Shown here piece by piece: positions 25,029 through 36,134 of a stretch of DNA of 64,000 nt (position 1 is its first letter; the number at the start of each line of letters is the position of its first letter). This stretch comes from Longimicrobiales bacterium. GTDB lineage: Bacteria; Gemmatimonadota; Gemmatimonadetes; Longimicrobiales; Gaopeijiaceae. A model generated the notes under the pieces. That model was not told the DNA's origin and searched no databases. It saw only the letters and a program-made list of their open reading frames with translations. The translations under genes were made by a program, and so were the position numbers. The stretch covers positions 1,485,501 to 1,549,500 of the forward strand of contig CATQHQ010000002.1 in assembly GCA_958296005.1 (NCBI GenBank), in the 5' to 3' direction.

Positions 25029-26423
25029 TCAGCTTCCGATGTTGCGGCTGTGAAGCCAGCGTTCCACCGTCTCCCGGATCTCCCCCAGGCGCGCCTCGGT
25101 GGCGGCCTCGTAACGGACCACGATCACCGGCTGGGTGTTGGAGGCTCGGACCAGTCCCCACCCATCGCCGAAGAGCACCCTCGCGCCGTCGATGCCGATC
25201 ACGTCGTAGTCCCGAGAGAAATACTCCTTGGCGTCGGCCATCAAATCGAACTTCTCGGACTCCGGCACTTCGATCCGGATCTCGGGCGTGGACACGTACG
25301 AGGGCAGCTCCCCCACCATCTCGGCCAGCGAGCGCTCCGACGCGGCGATCAGCTCCACGAGGCGGCAAGCTGCGTATAGAGCGTCGTCGAAGCCGTAGTA
25401 GTCGTCGGCGAAGCAGAAGTGACCCGACAGCTCGCCGGCGATCGGCGCCCCCGTCTCCCTCATCTTCTCCTTGATGAGCGAGTGGCCCGTCTTCCACATC
25501 ACGGGCACGCCCCCGGCTCGCCCGAAGACCTCCGACAGGGCCTGGGAGCACTTTATGTCGAAGACCATCTGAAACCCCGGACCGATCCGCCGGAGCAGGT
25601 CAAGCCCGAAGAGCAGCAGCAGCAGGTCCGCCCGGATGATCCGCCCCTCGCCGTCCACTGCTCCGATCCGATCCGCGTCTCCGTCCAGGCCGATCCCCAC
25701 CTCCGCGCCGTGTCGGCGAACGGCGGCGGCCAGGTCTTGGACGTTCTCGTCCACCGTGGGATCGGGGTGATGGTTTGGGAACGTCCCGTCGGAGTCGCAG
25801 TACAGCGGGACGACCTCGGCGCCCACCGCCTCCAGCAGCTCTACCGCCACGACGGCGCCGGTCCCGTTCCCGCAGTCCACCACCACCTTTACGGGACGGG
25901 CTGGGCGAAACCGTCCCGCAACCGCAGCGACGTAGGCGGGCAGCACGTTCGCGTGCTCCAGGCCGCCGCCGGCGCCGCAGGCCGCGTTCCCCGAGCGTAT
26001 CCGCCTTAGAAGCGCCTGGATCGCCTCCCCGTAGAGCGACGCGTTCGCCACCGTCATCTTGATGCCGTTGTACTCGGACGGGTTGTGGGACCCGGTGACT
26101 TGCAGGGAGCCGTGAGCCCCAAGCTCGTACTCGGCGAAGTAGGCGACCGGCGTGGGCACCGTTCCCAGTCGCACCACGTCGCAACCCGTGGCCCGGACAC
26201 CCCGCACCAGCCCGTCCGCCAGCGGCGGCGACGAAGGGCGGTTGTCCTCACCTACCACCACCTTGGGGACCGCCCCGCCCACGCGGTCGCGCAGCTCGGC
26301 CCCGTAGGCCCGGCCCACCGCCTCCGCGATCGACGGGTCGAGGCTCTCGCCGACGATCCCACGGATGTCGTACTGGCGGAATATCCCGCCGGGGACGGCC
26401 ACTGGACCGCTCCGACCGTTCAT
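25029..26423 (-). CDS. manB: Phosphomannomutase / phosphoglucomutase
   Basis: Alpha-D-phosphohexomutase of 464 residues that interconverts 6- and 1-phosphosugars for envelope polysaccharides. All four active-site loops are visible: phosphoserine loop QVTGSHNPSEYNGIK, metal loop GLDGDADRIGAVD, sugar-selectivity loop GELSGHF, and phosphate-binding loop ASNTQPVIVVRYEA. GELSGHF and the overall length fit AlgC/ManB-type enzymes with dual glucose/mannose activity. It follows nuoN by about 50 bases on the same strand and may be transcribed from the nuo operon. The 260 bases after it, up to the cassette's first gene, show no coding or clear promoter signal. Confidence 0.92.
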   Translation of the reverse strand: MNGRSGPVAVPGGIFRQYDIRGIVGESLDPSIAEAVGRAYGAELRDRVGGAVPKVVVGEDNRPSSPPLADGLVRGVRATGCDVVRLGTVPTPVAYFAEYELGAHGSLQVTGSHNPSEYNGIKMTVANASLYGEAIQALLRRIRSGNAACGAGGGLEHANVLPAYVAAVAGRFRPARPVKVVVDCGNGTGAVVAVELLEAVGAEVVPLYCDSDGTFPNHHPDPTVDENVQDLAAAVRRHGAEVGIGLDGDADRIGAVDGEGRIIRADLLLLLFGLDLLRRIGPGFQMVFDIKCSQALSEVFGRAGGVPVMWKTGHSLIKEKMRETGAPIAGELSGHFCFADDYYGFDDALYAACRLVELIAASERSLAEMVGELPSYVSTPEIRIEVPESEKFDLMADAKEYFSRDYDVIGIDGARVLFGDGWGLVRASNTQPVIVVRYEAATEARLGEIRETVERWLHSRNIGS

Positions 26424-26474
26424 GGATGCTCTACGGCCTCGTCTTTAGGGAAGCGCCTTGCGACCGGTCCGCCC

Positions 26475-27965
26475 TTACCGACCGGCGACGACCTCCACGA
26501 GCCCCTCGACCGCCCCCATCGCCAACTCCAGGGGAGCACCGGGGAAGACGCCCGTCAGCAGCACCAACCCCGCGGCGATCAGAAGAACGGCATGAGCGGC
26601 GATCGGTACGGCCAAGCGAGCGGGGGCGGTGCCTTCCGGGGCGTCCTTCATCCACATGTACCAAGCCACCCGCAGGTAGTACCAGTAGGACACCACCGTC
26701 GTAAGGACTAGGATCACCGAGAGGACCCACAGCCGCGCTTCGACCGCACCTTGGAGGAGGAAGAGCTTGGCCATGAAGCCTCCGGTCCCCGGAAAGCCGG
26801 CGAGCGAGAGCAGGAAGATCGTCATGAAGACGCCGAGGACCGGGTTTCGCCAGCCGAAGCCGCCGAAGTCCTCGATCCTGGAGCCGCGCTCCGACTGGTT
26901 CCCGGCCACGATCAGGACGGCGAACGCGCCGACGTTCATCACCGTGTAGACCAGCAGGTAGAAGAGGAGTCCTCCCGCCGCGGTGTCGTTGCCGGCCACC
27001 AGCGCCACGAGCAGGTAGCCGCCGTGGGCAATTGAGGAGTACGCCAGCATCCGCTTGACGTTGGACTGGACGACGGCGATCAGGTTGCCGGCCACCATCG
27101 TCGCCGCCGACAGCCACCACAGGATCGGCCCCCACTCGGACGACACGTCGCCCAACCCGACCAGGAATACCCGGAGGAACGCCACGAACGCCGCCGACTT
27201 CACCGAGGCCGCCATGAAGGCGGTCACCGGCGTGGGCGCCCCCTGGTACACGTCCGGGGTCCACATGTGGAACGGAACCGCCGACACCTTGAAGGCGAAG
27301 CCCGCGGCCAGCAGCGCCACGCCCGGCAGCAGCAGGCCCCGAGCCGCCGTGCCCTCCTGCACCGCAACGGCCACGTCGTGGATGTTGGTGCTTCCGGTCG
27401 CGCCGTAGACCAGCGCGATGCCGAAGAGCAAGAAGCCGCTGGCGAAGGCGCCGAGGAGGAAGTACTTCAGGCCCGCTTCCGCCGACCGTCGGTCGCGTCG
27501 GTTGAACGCGGCCAGGGCGTAGACGCCGATCGACATGAGCTCCAGGCCCAGGAAGACGATCATCAGGTCCCTTGCCGAGGCCATGAACATCATGCCGACC
27601 ACGGCGAAGAGGATCAGCGAGTAGTACTCCCCCGCCTGAAGCTTCTGCCGGGCCACGTAGTCGAGGGAGACGACCACCGCGAAGGCGGCGCCCAGCAGGA
27701 AGATCCAGTTGGCGAAGAGGCGGAAGCGGTCCACGGCGATCATCGCCGTAGCCCCGTCTTCGGCCACGCCCGCGTACAGCCAGCCGTTGGCGACGGCCGC
27801 GGCGGCCAAGCCCGCCAGGGAGAGCCATCCCAGCTCGTGGCCCGGCCCTCCCTCCCGCTTCCCGGTCACGCCCGCCAACAGCACTACCATGCCAGCCACC
27901 GAGAGCACCACCTCCGGCGCCAGCGCCAACAGGTAGTGGAAGCCCGAGGAGTAGTCGAGGAGCAT
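26475..27965 (-). CDS. nuoN: NADH-quinone oxidoreductase subunit N
   Basis: Antiporter-like membrane subunit of complex I (496 residues, about 14 helices). It has the Mrp-like core with conserved lysines in the proton path (GLKYFLLGAFASGFLLFGIAL; FKVSAVPFHMWTPDVYQGAPTPVTAFMA; KRMLAYSSIAHGGY). The ATG at 27965 has an AAGGGG site just upstream and sits 4 bases after the nuoM stop. It is last of the 14 nuo genes. Confidence 0.97.
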   Translation of the reverse strand: MLLDYSSGFHYLLALAPEVVLSVAGMVVLLAGVTGKREGGPGHELGWLSLAGLAAAAVANGWLYAGVAEDGATAMIAVDRFRLFANWIFLLGAAFAVVVSLDYVARQKLQAGEYYSLILFAVVGMMFMASARDLMIVFLGLELMSIGVYALAAFNRRDRRSAEAGLKYFLLGAFASGFLLFGIALVYGATGSTNIHDVAVAVQEGTAARGLLLPGVALLAAGFAFKVSAVPFHMWTPDVYQGAPTPVTAFMAASVKSAAFVAFLRVFLVGLGDVSSEWGPILWWLSAATMVAGNLIAVVQSNVKRMLAYSSIAHGGYLLVALVAGNDTAAGGLLFYLLVYTVMNVGAFAVLIVAGNQSERGSRIEDFGGFGWRNPVLGVFMTIFLLSLAGFPGTGGFMAKLFLLQGAVEARLWVLSVILVLTTVVSYWYYLRVAWYMWMKDAPEGTAPARLAVPIAAHAVLLIAAGLVLLTGVFPGAPLELAMGAVEGLVEVVAGR

Positions 27966-27969
27966 CCGA

Positions 27970-29631
<1,662 letters not shown>

Positions 29632-29635
29632 GGCA

Positions 29636-31855
29636 TCAAGGCAGGAGGACCGCCGCCCCCAGGACGAGGAGGACGCCCAGGGCCAGCACGAATGCGTACA
29701 TGTTCACCTGGCCAGTCTGAAAGACGCTGGCGACCCAACCGGCGACGCGAGTGAAGCTCCCCGTGAAGTTGACGAATCCGTCGATCACCCGCGTGTCCAC
29801 GACCTTCCAGCACCAGCGGGAAGCGGCAAGGACGGGCTGGACTACGGTCCGCTCGTACGCTTCGTCGAAGTACCATTTGCCGTGGAGGAAGCGGCCGAGG
29901 GCGGTTTGGGGACCCGGGTCGGCCGCCGCCGTGGCGTAGGACCGACGCCCAAGGACGCGGAAGGTGGCGATCACCACCGCCGCAGCCGCCAATGTGGACA
30001 CCAGGGCCCAGGCCAACTCGCCGCCGCCGATCGGCGCCGACTTGGACGCCTCTCCGATCGCACCGGCCTGGATCTCCTCGGCGGCGTGGACCACCGGCGC
30101 CAGCCAGTGGTGGAGCCCTTCGGCGGGAACGGCGCCGAAGAGCCCCAATGCGGTCTGATGGAGCGCCTCCGGCACGTTGAGCCAGCCGCCCAAGACCGAG
30201 AGCACGGCCAAGACCACCAGAGGCACGATCATGACGCGGGGCGCTTCGTGGAGGTGGGACGCCGCCGGCCCCGTGCGGTTGGCGCCGTGAAAGGTCATTA
30301 CCATCAACCGCGCCATGTAGAAGGCGGTCAGCAACGCCGTGACGAGCGCCAGCACCCAATACGCGACGTACAGTCCGCCGAACGGGTTCGACTCCGCCCC
30401 GGCCCAGGCCCCGGCGTACCAGATGATCTCGTCCTTCGAGAAGAAGCCGGCGAAGGGCCATATCCCCGCGATCGCCAGGGTGGCGACCCCCATGACGGCC
30501 CAGGTGACGGGCATGTGCTTCCGCAGCCCTCCCATGTTGCGCATGTCCTGAGGATCCATGTGGCCGTGGCCGGCCGGCGGCTCGTCGCCGTGCTCCACTG
30601 CATGGTGCATGGCGTGGATCACCGCGCCCGCGCCGAGGAAGAGGAGGGCCTTGAAGAATGCGTGGGTGACGAGGTGGAAGACCGCGGCCGTGTACGCCCC
30701 GACGCCTGCCGCCAGGAACATGAAGCCCAGCTGGGAGACCGTGGAGTACGCCAGCACCTTCTTGATGTCGTTCTGCTTGAAGGCGATCGTCGCCGCCACG
30801 AACGCGGTCAGCACGCCGATCCCGGCGACGACCGCCTGACTCGTGGGGGCCAGGGCGTAGAGAGCCGACGAGCGCACCACCATGTAGACGCCCGCCGTGA
30901 CCATCGTGGCGGCGTGGATCAGCGCGGAGACCGGGGTGGGGCCAGCCATCGCGTCGGGCAGCCAGACGTGCAGCGGCACCTGGGCGCTCTTCCCCACCGC
31001 GCCCAGCAAGAGCAGGAGCGTGATCGCCGTGACCATCGTCCCGCCGTAGGCGAACTCCCCCGCCGCCCCGGCGCTCACCGGCATGAAGTCCAGCGTCCCG
31101 AACCCTTGGAAGATCAGGAAGATCGCCAGCAGGAAGCCGAAGTCGCCGATCCGGTTGACGATGAACGCCTTCTTTCCGGCGTCGGACTTCTTCACGTCGC
31201 TGAACCAGTAGCCGATCAGCAGGTAGCTGCACAGCCCGACCCCTTCCCAGCCCACGAACATCGTGCCGTAGCCCGAGCCCAGGACCAGCACCAGCATGAA
31301 GAAGACGAAGAGGTTCAGGTAGGCGAAGTACCGGGGGTAGCCCGGATCGTCCTTCATGTAGCCCACGCTGAAGACGTGGATGAGGAACCCGACGCCCGTC
31401 ACCACCATCGTCATCGCCAGGGAGAGGGCGTCCAGCTGCAGTGCAGCGTCGATCCGCAGCGTCTCGGTGGCGATCCAAGTCCAGTAGGGACCGGCGATCA
31501 CGGGCTCGGCGAGGTGCGCCCCCCAGGCCGTCGCGAAGTTGATCGCCGCCAGGCCGAACGCCGCCGCCATCACCCCGGGGCCGATCCACGTCGGCAGGGT
31601 GTGGGTGCGGGGGCGAACGCTCCCGGCGATCGGGCTCCACTCCTTGCCGGCCCGCACGGCGGCGGACGAGCGTCGGGCCGCGCGTAGGGCCAGGAAGCCG
31701 TTGGCGACAAACCCCAGCAGCGGCAGAAGGACCACCAAGCCGGGCAGGAACGGCTCCCAGTGGGCGGCCTCCTGAGGCGCCGCGGCAGGCAACGCCGACG
31801 CGAGCGCGCTCGACGGCGCGAGAGCCGATCTCAACGTGGATTCGACGAGGAACAC
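29636..31855 (-). CDS. nuoL: NADH-quinone oxidoreductase subunit L
   Basis: The largest antiporter-like subunit (739 residues with the GTG start at 31855), including the long lateral amphipathic helix at the C-terminus. Core motifs are VGWEGVGLCSYLLIGYWF, LHVWLPDAMAGPTPVSALIHAATMV and KKVLAYSTVSQLGFMFLA. The first 30 residues, Ala/Ser/Pro-rich, are not conserved and the true start might be internal. It follows nuoK by 4 bases. Confidence 0.96.
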   Translation of the reverse strand: MFLVESTLRSALAPSSALASALPAAAPQEAAHWEPFLPGLVVLLPLLGFVANGFLALRAARRSSAAVRAGKEWSPIAGSVRPRTHTLPTWIGPGVMAAAFGLAAINFATAWGAHLAEPVIAGPYWTWIATETLRIDAALQLDALSLAMTMVVTGVGFLIHVFSVGYMKDDPGYPRYFAYLNLFVFFMLVLVLGSGYGTMFVGWEGVGLCSYLLIGYWFSDVKKSDAGKKAFIVNRIGDFGFLLAIFLIFQGFGTLDFMPVSAGAAGEFAYGGTMVTAITLLLLLGAVGKSAQVPLHVWLPDAMAGPTPVSALIHAATMVTAGVYMVVRSSALYALAPTSQAVVAGIGVLTAFVAATIAFKQNDIKKVLAYSTVSQLGFMFLAAGVGAYTAAVFHLVTHAFFKALLFLGAGAVIHAMHHAVEHGDEPPAGHGHMDPQDMRNMGGLRKHMPVTWAVMGVATLAIAGIWPFAGFFSKDEIIWYAGAWAGAESNPFGGLYVAYWVLALVTALLTAFYMARLMVMTFHGANRTGPAASHLHEAPRVMIVPLVVLAVLSVLGGWLNVPEALHQTALGLFGAVPAEGLHHWLAPVVHAAEEIQAGAIGEASKSAPIGGGELAWALVSTLAAAAVVIATFRVLGRRSYATAAADPGPQTALGRFLHGKWYFDEAYERTVVQPVLAASRWCWKVVDTRVIDGFVNFTGSFTRVAGWVASVFQTGQVNMYAFVLALGVLLVLGAAVLLP

Positions 31856-31859
31856 GAAG

Positions 31860-32156
31860 CTACCACTTCAGCAAGTTGAACTTGTCCACGCCCACCGTCC
31901 CGTAGTGGCGGAAGATCGAGATGATGACCGCCAGCCCGACGGCCGCTTCCGCGGCGGCCACGGTCATGACGAAGAACACGAAGACCTGTCCTTCGATCCC
32001 CACGTGACGAGAGATCGCCGTGAAGGCCAGGTTCACGGCGTTCAGCTGCAGCTCGATGCACAGGAACACGATGATGGCGTTCCGGCGCACCACGACGCCC
32101 AAGGAGCCGATCACGAAGAGGAGCGCGCTCAGCAGGAGGGCGTGTTCAACCAGCAT
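31860..32156 (-). CDS. nuoK: NADH-quinone oxidoreductase subunit K
   Basis: Small three-helix membrane subunit (98 residues) in the E-channel of complex I. The two buried glutamates are visible in [15 protein letters not shown] and in the [12 protein letters not shown] segment. Its ATG at 32156 lies inside the end of nuoJ (11-base overlap), so translation is coupled. Confidence 0.97.
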   Translation of the reverse strand: MLVEHALLLSALLFVIGSLGVVVRRNAIIVFLCIELQLNAVNLAFTAISRHVGIEGQVFVFFVMTVAAAEAAVGLAVIISIFRHYGTVGVDKFNLLKW

Positions 32157-32688
32157 CGGTCCCCCGTCGGTTGCGGGGCTTGGCGAGGGCGACCGCGGCC
32201 ACCACGGCCACCAGCAGCAACAGCCCCGTCAGCTCGAAAGCGACCACGTAGTCGGTGAACAGCGGATCGGCGATGGCGCCCACCGCCCCCTTCTCGAGGA
32301 CCGCGGCGTCGATCGCTTCGCCCGCGGCAACGTCCCCGAACCCCGTCGCCTCCGCGTCGGAGAAGCCCATCGTCAGAGCACCGGCCGTGAGCCCCGCCAC
32401 GACGAAGGCCAGGAGGAACCAGAGCCCGTACTTCACGTCGGCCTGGTAGTCATGGCCCAGGTTCAGGAGCATGATCACGAAGAGGAAGAGGACCATGATC
32501 GCCCCGGCGTAGACGATCACCTGCACTGCCGCCAGGAAGTGGGCCTCCAGCAGTACGTAGATGCCGGCCACCGAGGCCAGGGTGGCGACCATGAAGAGGA
32601 GGCTGGCCACCGGGTTGCGTCCGGTCACGACGCCGACCGCGCCGCCGGTCGCCACCACCGAGAAGAGGATGAAGAGGATCCAGGTCAT
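32146..32688 (-). CDS. nuoJ: NADH-quinone oxidoreductase subunit J
   Basis: Five-helix membrane subunit (180 residues). The conserved [31 protein letters not shown] block, which contains the pi-bulge helix that switches during turnover, is intact. The ATG at 32688 overlaps the nuoI stop by four bases. The insert between helices 4 and 5 (acidic, Ala/Gly-rich) is somewhat long. Confidence 0.96.
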   Translation of the reverse strand: MTWILFILFSVVATGGAVGVVTGRNPVASLLFMVATLASVAGIYVLLEAHFLAAVQVIVYAGAIMVLFLFVIMLLNLGHDYQADVKYGLWFLLAFVVAGLTAGALTMGFSDAEATGFGDVAAGEAIDAAVLEKGAVGAIADPLFTDYVVAFELTGLLLLVAVVAAVALAKPRNRRGTDAG

Positions 32689-33185
32689 TCGGAGCGTGGG
32701 TCCGAGGGGTCCCAAAGGAGGGTCGTGGCGTGGTCCTGCTCCATCAGACGGTCCAGGTCGTAGACGAAGCGGTCCCGCGTGTACTCGGCGTTCTCGAAGT
32801 GGCGTCCCACATGGATCGCCTCCACCGGACACACTTCCTGGCACATGCCGCAGAAGATGCAGCGGAACTCGTCGATTTCGTAGACGATCGGGTAGCGGTT
32901 GCCTTGATCGTCCTCGCCGCCCACCAGCCGGATGCAGTTGGCGGGGCAAACCGTGGGGCAGAGGCCGCACGCCACGCACTTGGGTCGGCCGTCGGCGTGA
33001 ACCTCCATGCGGTGGGTTCCCCGCCAGCGAGGGTGGAGTGCAGGCTGCTCCTCCGGGTACTCCAGAGTCACCGAGTCGGGACGCACCATGTGCTTCAGGG
33101 TGAGGCTCATGCCCTTGAGCGTGGCCCGCATGTAGGAGGTGCGACCCGCCTCCGGGCGCTTCATCACCTTGACGGAGATCGCCAT
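32685..33185 (-). CDS. nuoI: NADH-quinone oxidoreductase subunit I
   Basis: Peripheral-arm subunit (166 residues) carrying the two 4Fe-4S clusters N6a and N6b that pass electrons to NuoB. Both ferredoxin motifs are complete: CVACGLCPTVCP and CIFCGMCQEVCP. N-terminal amphipathic helices (SLTLKHMVRPDSVTLEYPEE) anchor it near the membrane. The ATG at 33185 follows the nuoH stop after 17 bases. Confidence 0.97.
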   Translation of the reverse strand: MAISVKVMKRPEAGRTSYMRATLKGMSLTLKHMVRPDSVTLEYPEEQPALHPRWRGTHRMEVHADGRPKCVACGLCPTVCPANCIRLVGGEDDQGNRYPIVYEIDEFRCIFCGMCQEVCPVEAIHVGRHFENAEYTRDRFVYDLDRLMEQDHATTLLWDPSDPRSE

Positions 33186-33202
33186 TTGCCGTGGCTGCCT
33201 TT

Positions 33203-34468
33203 CTAGCTCGCGGAGGTTTCGGCGGGGAGCCTGCGCCCCGCTCGCTTCTTGTGGGCGCCGCCGATGATTCGGTCCCGATCCGCAACGAAGAGGAACGCCA
33301 AGGTGGCCAGCCCGCTCACCCCGGTCAGGGCCAACCCGTAGCGGAACCCGAACGGCACCCCCAGTTGGTCGAGCACCAGCATCGTTCCCGCCACGAGCAT
33401 GATGTAGATCAGGGCCGCCGGGAGCAGGACCTTCCAACCCAGGTGCATGACTTGGTCGTAGCGGAAGCGGGGCAGCGTCCACCGCACCCAGATGAAGAGC
33501 AGGAGGAAGAACGCCGTCTTGGCGCAGAACGAGGCCAGCGTCAGAAGGGTGACCAGAACCGTGGGCGTGGCCGGGATCGGCGCTCCGGCGGCGTCGAAGC
33601 CCCGGATCAGCGCGCCCTGATGGTAGAACATGTCGTCGCCGGTCCAGAAGGGAACGTCCCATCCGCCGAAGAAGAGGGTCGCCATCAACGCCGAGGCCGT
33701 CACCACATGGGCGTACTCGGCGATGAAGAACATCGAGAACTTCATCGCCGAGTACTCGGTGTGGTACCCGGTGACCAGCTCCGACTCCGCCTCGGGCATG
33801 TCGAAGGGGAGCCGGTTCGTCTCGGCGAACGCCGACACCATGAAGAAGATGAACGCCAGCGAGAGCGGGAAGACGAACCAGAACTCCAGCGCCTGCTGCT
33901 TCGCCACCACCTCGGTGAGGGTGACGTTGCCGGACAGCAGAAGCACCGCGACGAGGCTCAGGCCCAGCGCGACTTCGTAGGACACCATCTGGGCCGAGGC
34001 CCGGAGTCCGCCCAGGAACGCGTACTTGTTGTTGGACGCCCACCCGCCCAAGACCAAGCCGTACACCCCCAGCGACGACAGGGCCAGGATGTACAGGACG
34101 CCGATCGGCACGTCGGCCACGATCATGTCCACCGTTCCCCACGGCGTCGGCAGGGGGGCGGCGAAGGGGATGACGGCAAAGGTGACCAAGGCCGGCGTAA
34201 TGGCCAGGGCGGGTCCCAGCAGGAAGTAGAACTTGGACGCCGTCGCCGGCATCGTCTCTTCCTTGAGGATGTTCTTGATCCCGTCGGCGATCGGCTGCAG
34301 GAGCCCCTGGGGACCCACGCGGTTGGGGCCGAGGCGATCCTGGATGAAGGCGGACACGCGCCGTTCGGCAAAGGTCATGTAGGCGACGACCACCATGAGC
34401 ACGGTGAAGACCGCCAGGACCTTGATCGCGCCGATGACGACGAACCAGAAAGTCGAGAAGTGGTTCAT
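33203..34468 (-). CDS. nuoH: NADH-quinone oxidoreductase subunit H
   Basis: Eight- to nine-helix membrane subunit forming the quinone chamber (421 residues from ATG 34468). Hallmarks are ERRVSAFIQDRLGPNRVGPQGLLQPIADGIK, SAQMVSYEVALGLSL and ETNRLPFDMPEAESELVTGYHTEYS. A GTG at 34477 overlapping the nuoG stop (GTGA) would add three residues and fits the operon's style of coupling. Length slightly exceeds the bacterial norm because of a loop around GDDMFYHQGALIRGFDAAGAPI. Confidence 0.96.
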   Translation of the reverse strand: MNHFSTFWFVVIGAIKVLAVFTVLMVVVAYMTFAERRVSAFIQDRLGPNRVGPQGLLQPIADGIKNILKEETMPATASKFYFLLGPALAITPALVTFAVIPFAAPLPTPWGTVDMIVADVPIGVLYILALSSLGVYGLVLGGWASNNKYAFLGGLRASAQMVSYEVALGLSLVAVLLLSGNVTLTEVVAKQQALEFWFVFPLSLAFIFFMVSAFAETNRLPFDMPEAESELVTGYHTEYSAMKFSMFFIAEYAHVVTASALMATLFFGGWDVPFWTGDDMFYHQGALIRGFDAAGAPIPATPTVLVTLLTLASFCAKTAFFLLLFIWVRWTLPRFRYDQVMHLGWKVLLPAALIYIMLVAGTMLVLDQLGVPFGFRYGLALTGVSGLATLAFLFVADRDRIIGGAHKKRAGRRLPAETSAS

Positions 34469-34473
34469 CTCGT

Positions 34474-36114
34474 TCACGGCGCGCGCTGCCCCGCTGCGGC
34501 AGCGGTCGCCGCGCCCGCGTCCGCCAGGGGCGCTCCGGCCACTCCCAGCACGTCGTAGTCCAGCCCTGCGAACGCCGGGTGCGCCGCCACCAGGGCCGCG
34601 AAGGCCCCGTCGGCCCGGGAGGGCGGCGGGCCGTTGCCGGCGAGGGCGGCGGCCAGGGCCCCCAGAACCAACCAAGCGGGCCGGGCCGTCCCCGGAGGAC
34701 GGAGGGCCTGCTGGAAGCGCTGCACCCTGCCCTGCGCGTTCACGAACGTGCCCTCCTGCTCGGCGAAGTTCGTGACCGGGAGGACGAAGTCCGCGTTGGC
34801 GGCGGCAGGCGAGTCGTGGGTGCCCAGGTAGACGAAGAGGGCGGCGCTCGCTCCGAACTCCTCCGACTGGTCCCGCAGCTCGTCGCCCAAGACCAGAAGG
34901 ATCCCGTCGTGGGCCGCCACGCCGTCGAGACCGCCTTCGCCGACGTCGCTGCCGTCGCGGTCGAAGCCCAGCAACCCCGCCCCGTCCACGTTGGGCGCCA
35001 AGTCCCGGCGACGGATCAGCAGGGGAAAGCCCGGGAGCGGGTCCTCGTCCTGAGCCCGAGGCGAGCGAAAGACCCGCCGGGAAACCTGGCCGGCGGCCTG
35101 CGCCAGCGCGTCGAGGGCCGCGAGCCCTTCGTTGGGCCACAGAGGCGAGCCGATCACGATCACCTCCGCGCCCCGCAGCTCCTGAAGCCGTGCGTGAAGG
35201 CGACCCAGGACGTCCCGCCAATCCGTCGGCTTGCGCCGGGATCCGCGGCCGGCCTGCGGCGACTCGAGACGGCCCGGCCGGTTGATCCACTCGTAGCTCT
35301 CGCGCCCGTAGTCGCACATCCAGTGGCCGTTGACCTCCTGGTTCTCGCGAGGCTTGAGCCGCTGCACCAAGTTGTCGCGGGTGTGAAGCTCAACGTTGCA
35401 GCCCTGGCTGCACCCAGCGCACACCGAAGGCGTGTGGTCCAAGTCCCAGGCGCGGGCCTTGTGCAGGAACTCTTTGGAGACCAGCGCGCCCACGGGGCAG
35501 ATGTCCACCACGTTGCCCGCGAACGACGCGCCCTCCAGACCCTGGTCGAAGAAGGTGTCGATCACCGCCCGACTCCCCCGCTCCACCACGGTGAGCCGCG
35601 GGTCGCCGGCCACCTCCTCCATGAAGCGGACGCAGCGCGTGCACATGACGCAGCGATCGCCGTAGTACAGGACGTCGCCGCCGAAGTCGTCCCTGCCGAA
35701 GACCCGCTTGGGCTCGTGTGCCCGTCCGTGCTCGCGGCCTTCCGCGAAGACGTAGTCCTGCAACTTGCATTCGCCGGACATGTCGCAGATCGGACAGTCC
35801 AGGGGATGGTTCACCAAGTAGAACTCGAAGACGCCCTTGCGCATCTCCAGGGCTTCGTCGCTGTCGGTGCGGACCACCTGCCCGTCCTGCGCCACCGTCA
35901 CGCACGAAGGCTGAAGCTTGGGGGCGCCCTCCACCTCCACGAGGCAGACTCGGCACTGGGCCGGCGCCGAGAGGCCGGGGTGGTAGCAGTAGTGGGGGAC
36001 CTCTATGCCTGCGCCCGCGGCGGCCTGGAGAAGCGACGTGCCCTTGGGGACCACGACCTCGCGGCCATCGATCGTGAGGGCGACCGTTTCGGGTTTGCGG
36101 CCGTTGTCCGGCAT
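34474..36114 (-). CDS. nuoG: NADH-quinone oxidoreductase subunit G, short form
   Basis: Peripheral subunit (546 residues; common homologues have 690-910). The N-terminal half carries a 2Fe-2S site (HYCYHPGLSAPAQCRVC), the His-Cys site HPLDCPICDMSGEC for N5, and RCVMCTRCVRF with DICPVGAL for N4. CAGCSQGC followed 27 residues later by MC gives CX2CX3CX27C, the N7 cluster signature. After that the molybdopterin-like half is shortened: its start (VIVIGSPLWPNEG) and end (VLPVTNFAEQEGTFVNAQGRVQRF) are present but the middle is missing. The ATG at 36114 is the natural start. It sits between nuoF and nuoH. Confidence 0.95.
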   Translation of the reverse strand: MPDNGRKPETVALTIDGREVVVPKGTSLLQAAAGAGIEVPHYCYHPGLSAPAQCRVCLVEVEGAPKLQPSCVTVAQDGQVVRTDSDEALEMRKGVFEFYLVNHPLDCPICDMSGECKLQDYVFAEGREHGRAHEPKRVFGRDDFGGDVLYYGDRCVMCTRCVRFMEEVAGDPRLTVVERGSRAVIDTFFDQGLEGASFAGNVVDICPVGALVSKEFLHKARAWDLDHTPSVCAGCSQGCNVELHTRDNLVQRLKPRENQEVNGHWMCDYGRESYEWINRPGRLESPQAGRGSRRKPTDWRDVLGRLHARLQELRGAEVIVIGSPLWPNEGLAALDALAQAAGQVSRRVFRSPRAQDEDPLPGFPLLIRRRDLAPNVDGAGLLGFDRDGSDVGEGGLDGVAAHDGILLVLGDELRDQSEEFGASAALFVYLGTHDSPAAANADFVLPVTNFAEQEGTFVNAQGRVQRFQQALRPPGTARPAWLVLGALAAALAGNGPPPSRADGAFAALVAAHPAFAGLDYDVLGVAGAPLADAGAATAAAAGQRAP

Positions 36115-36134
36115 TGGGCTCCCTTGCTCGATAG

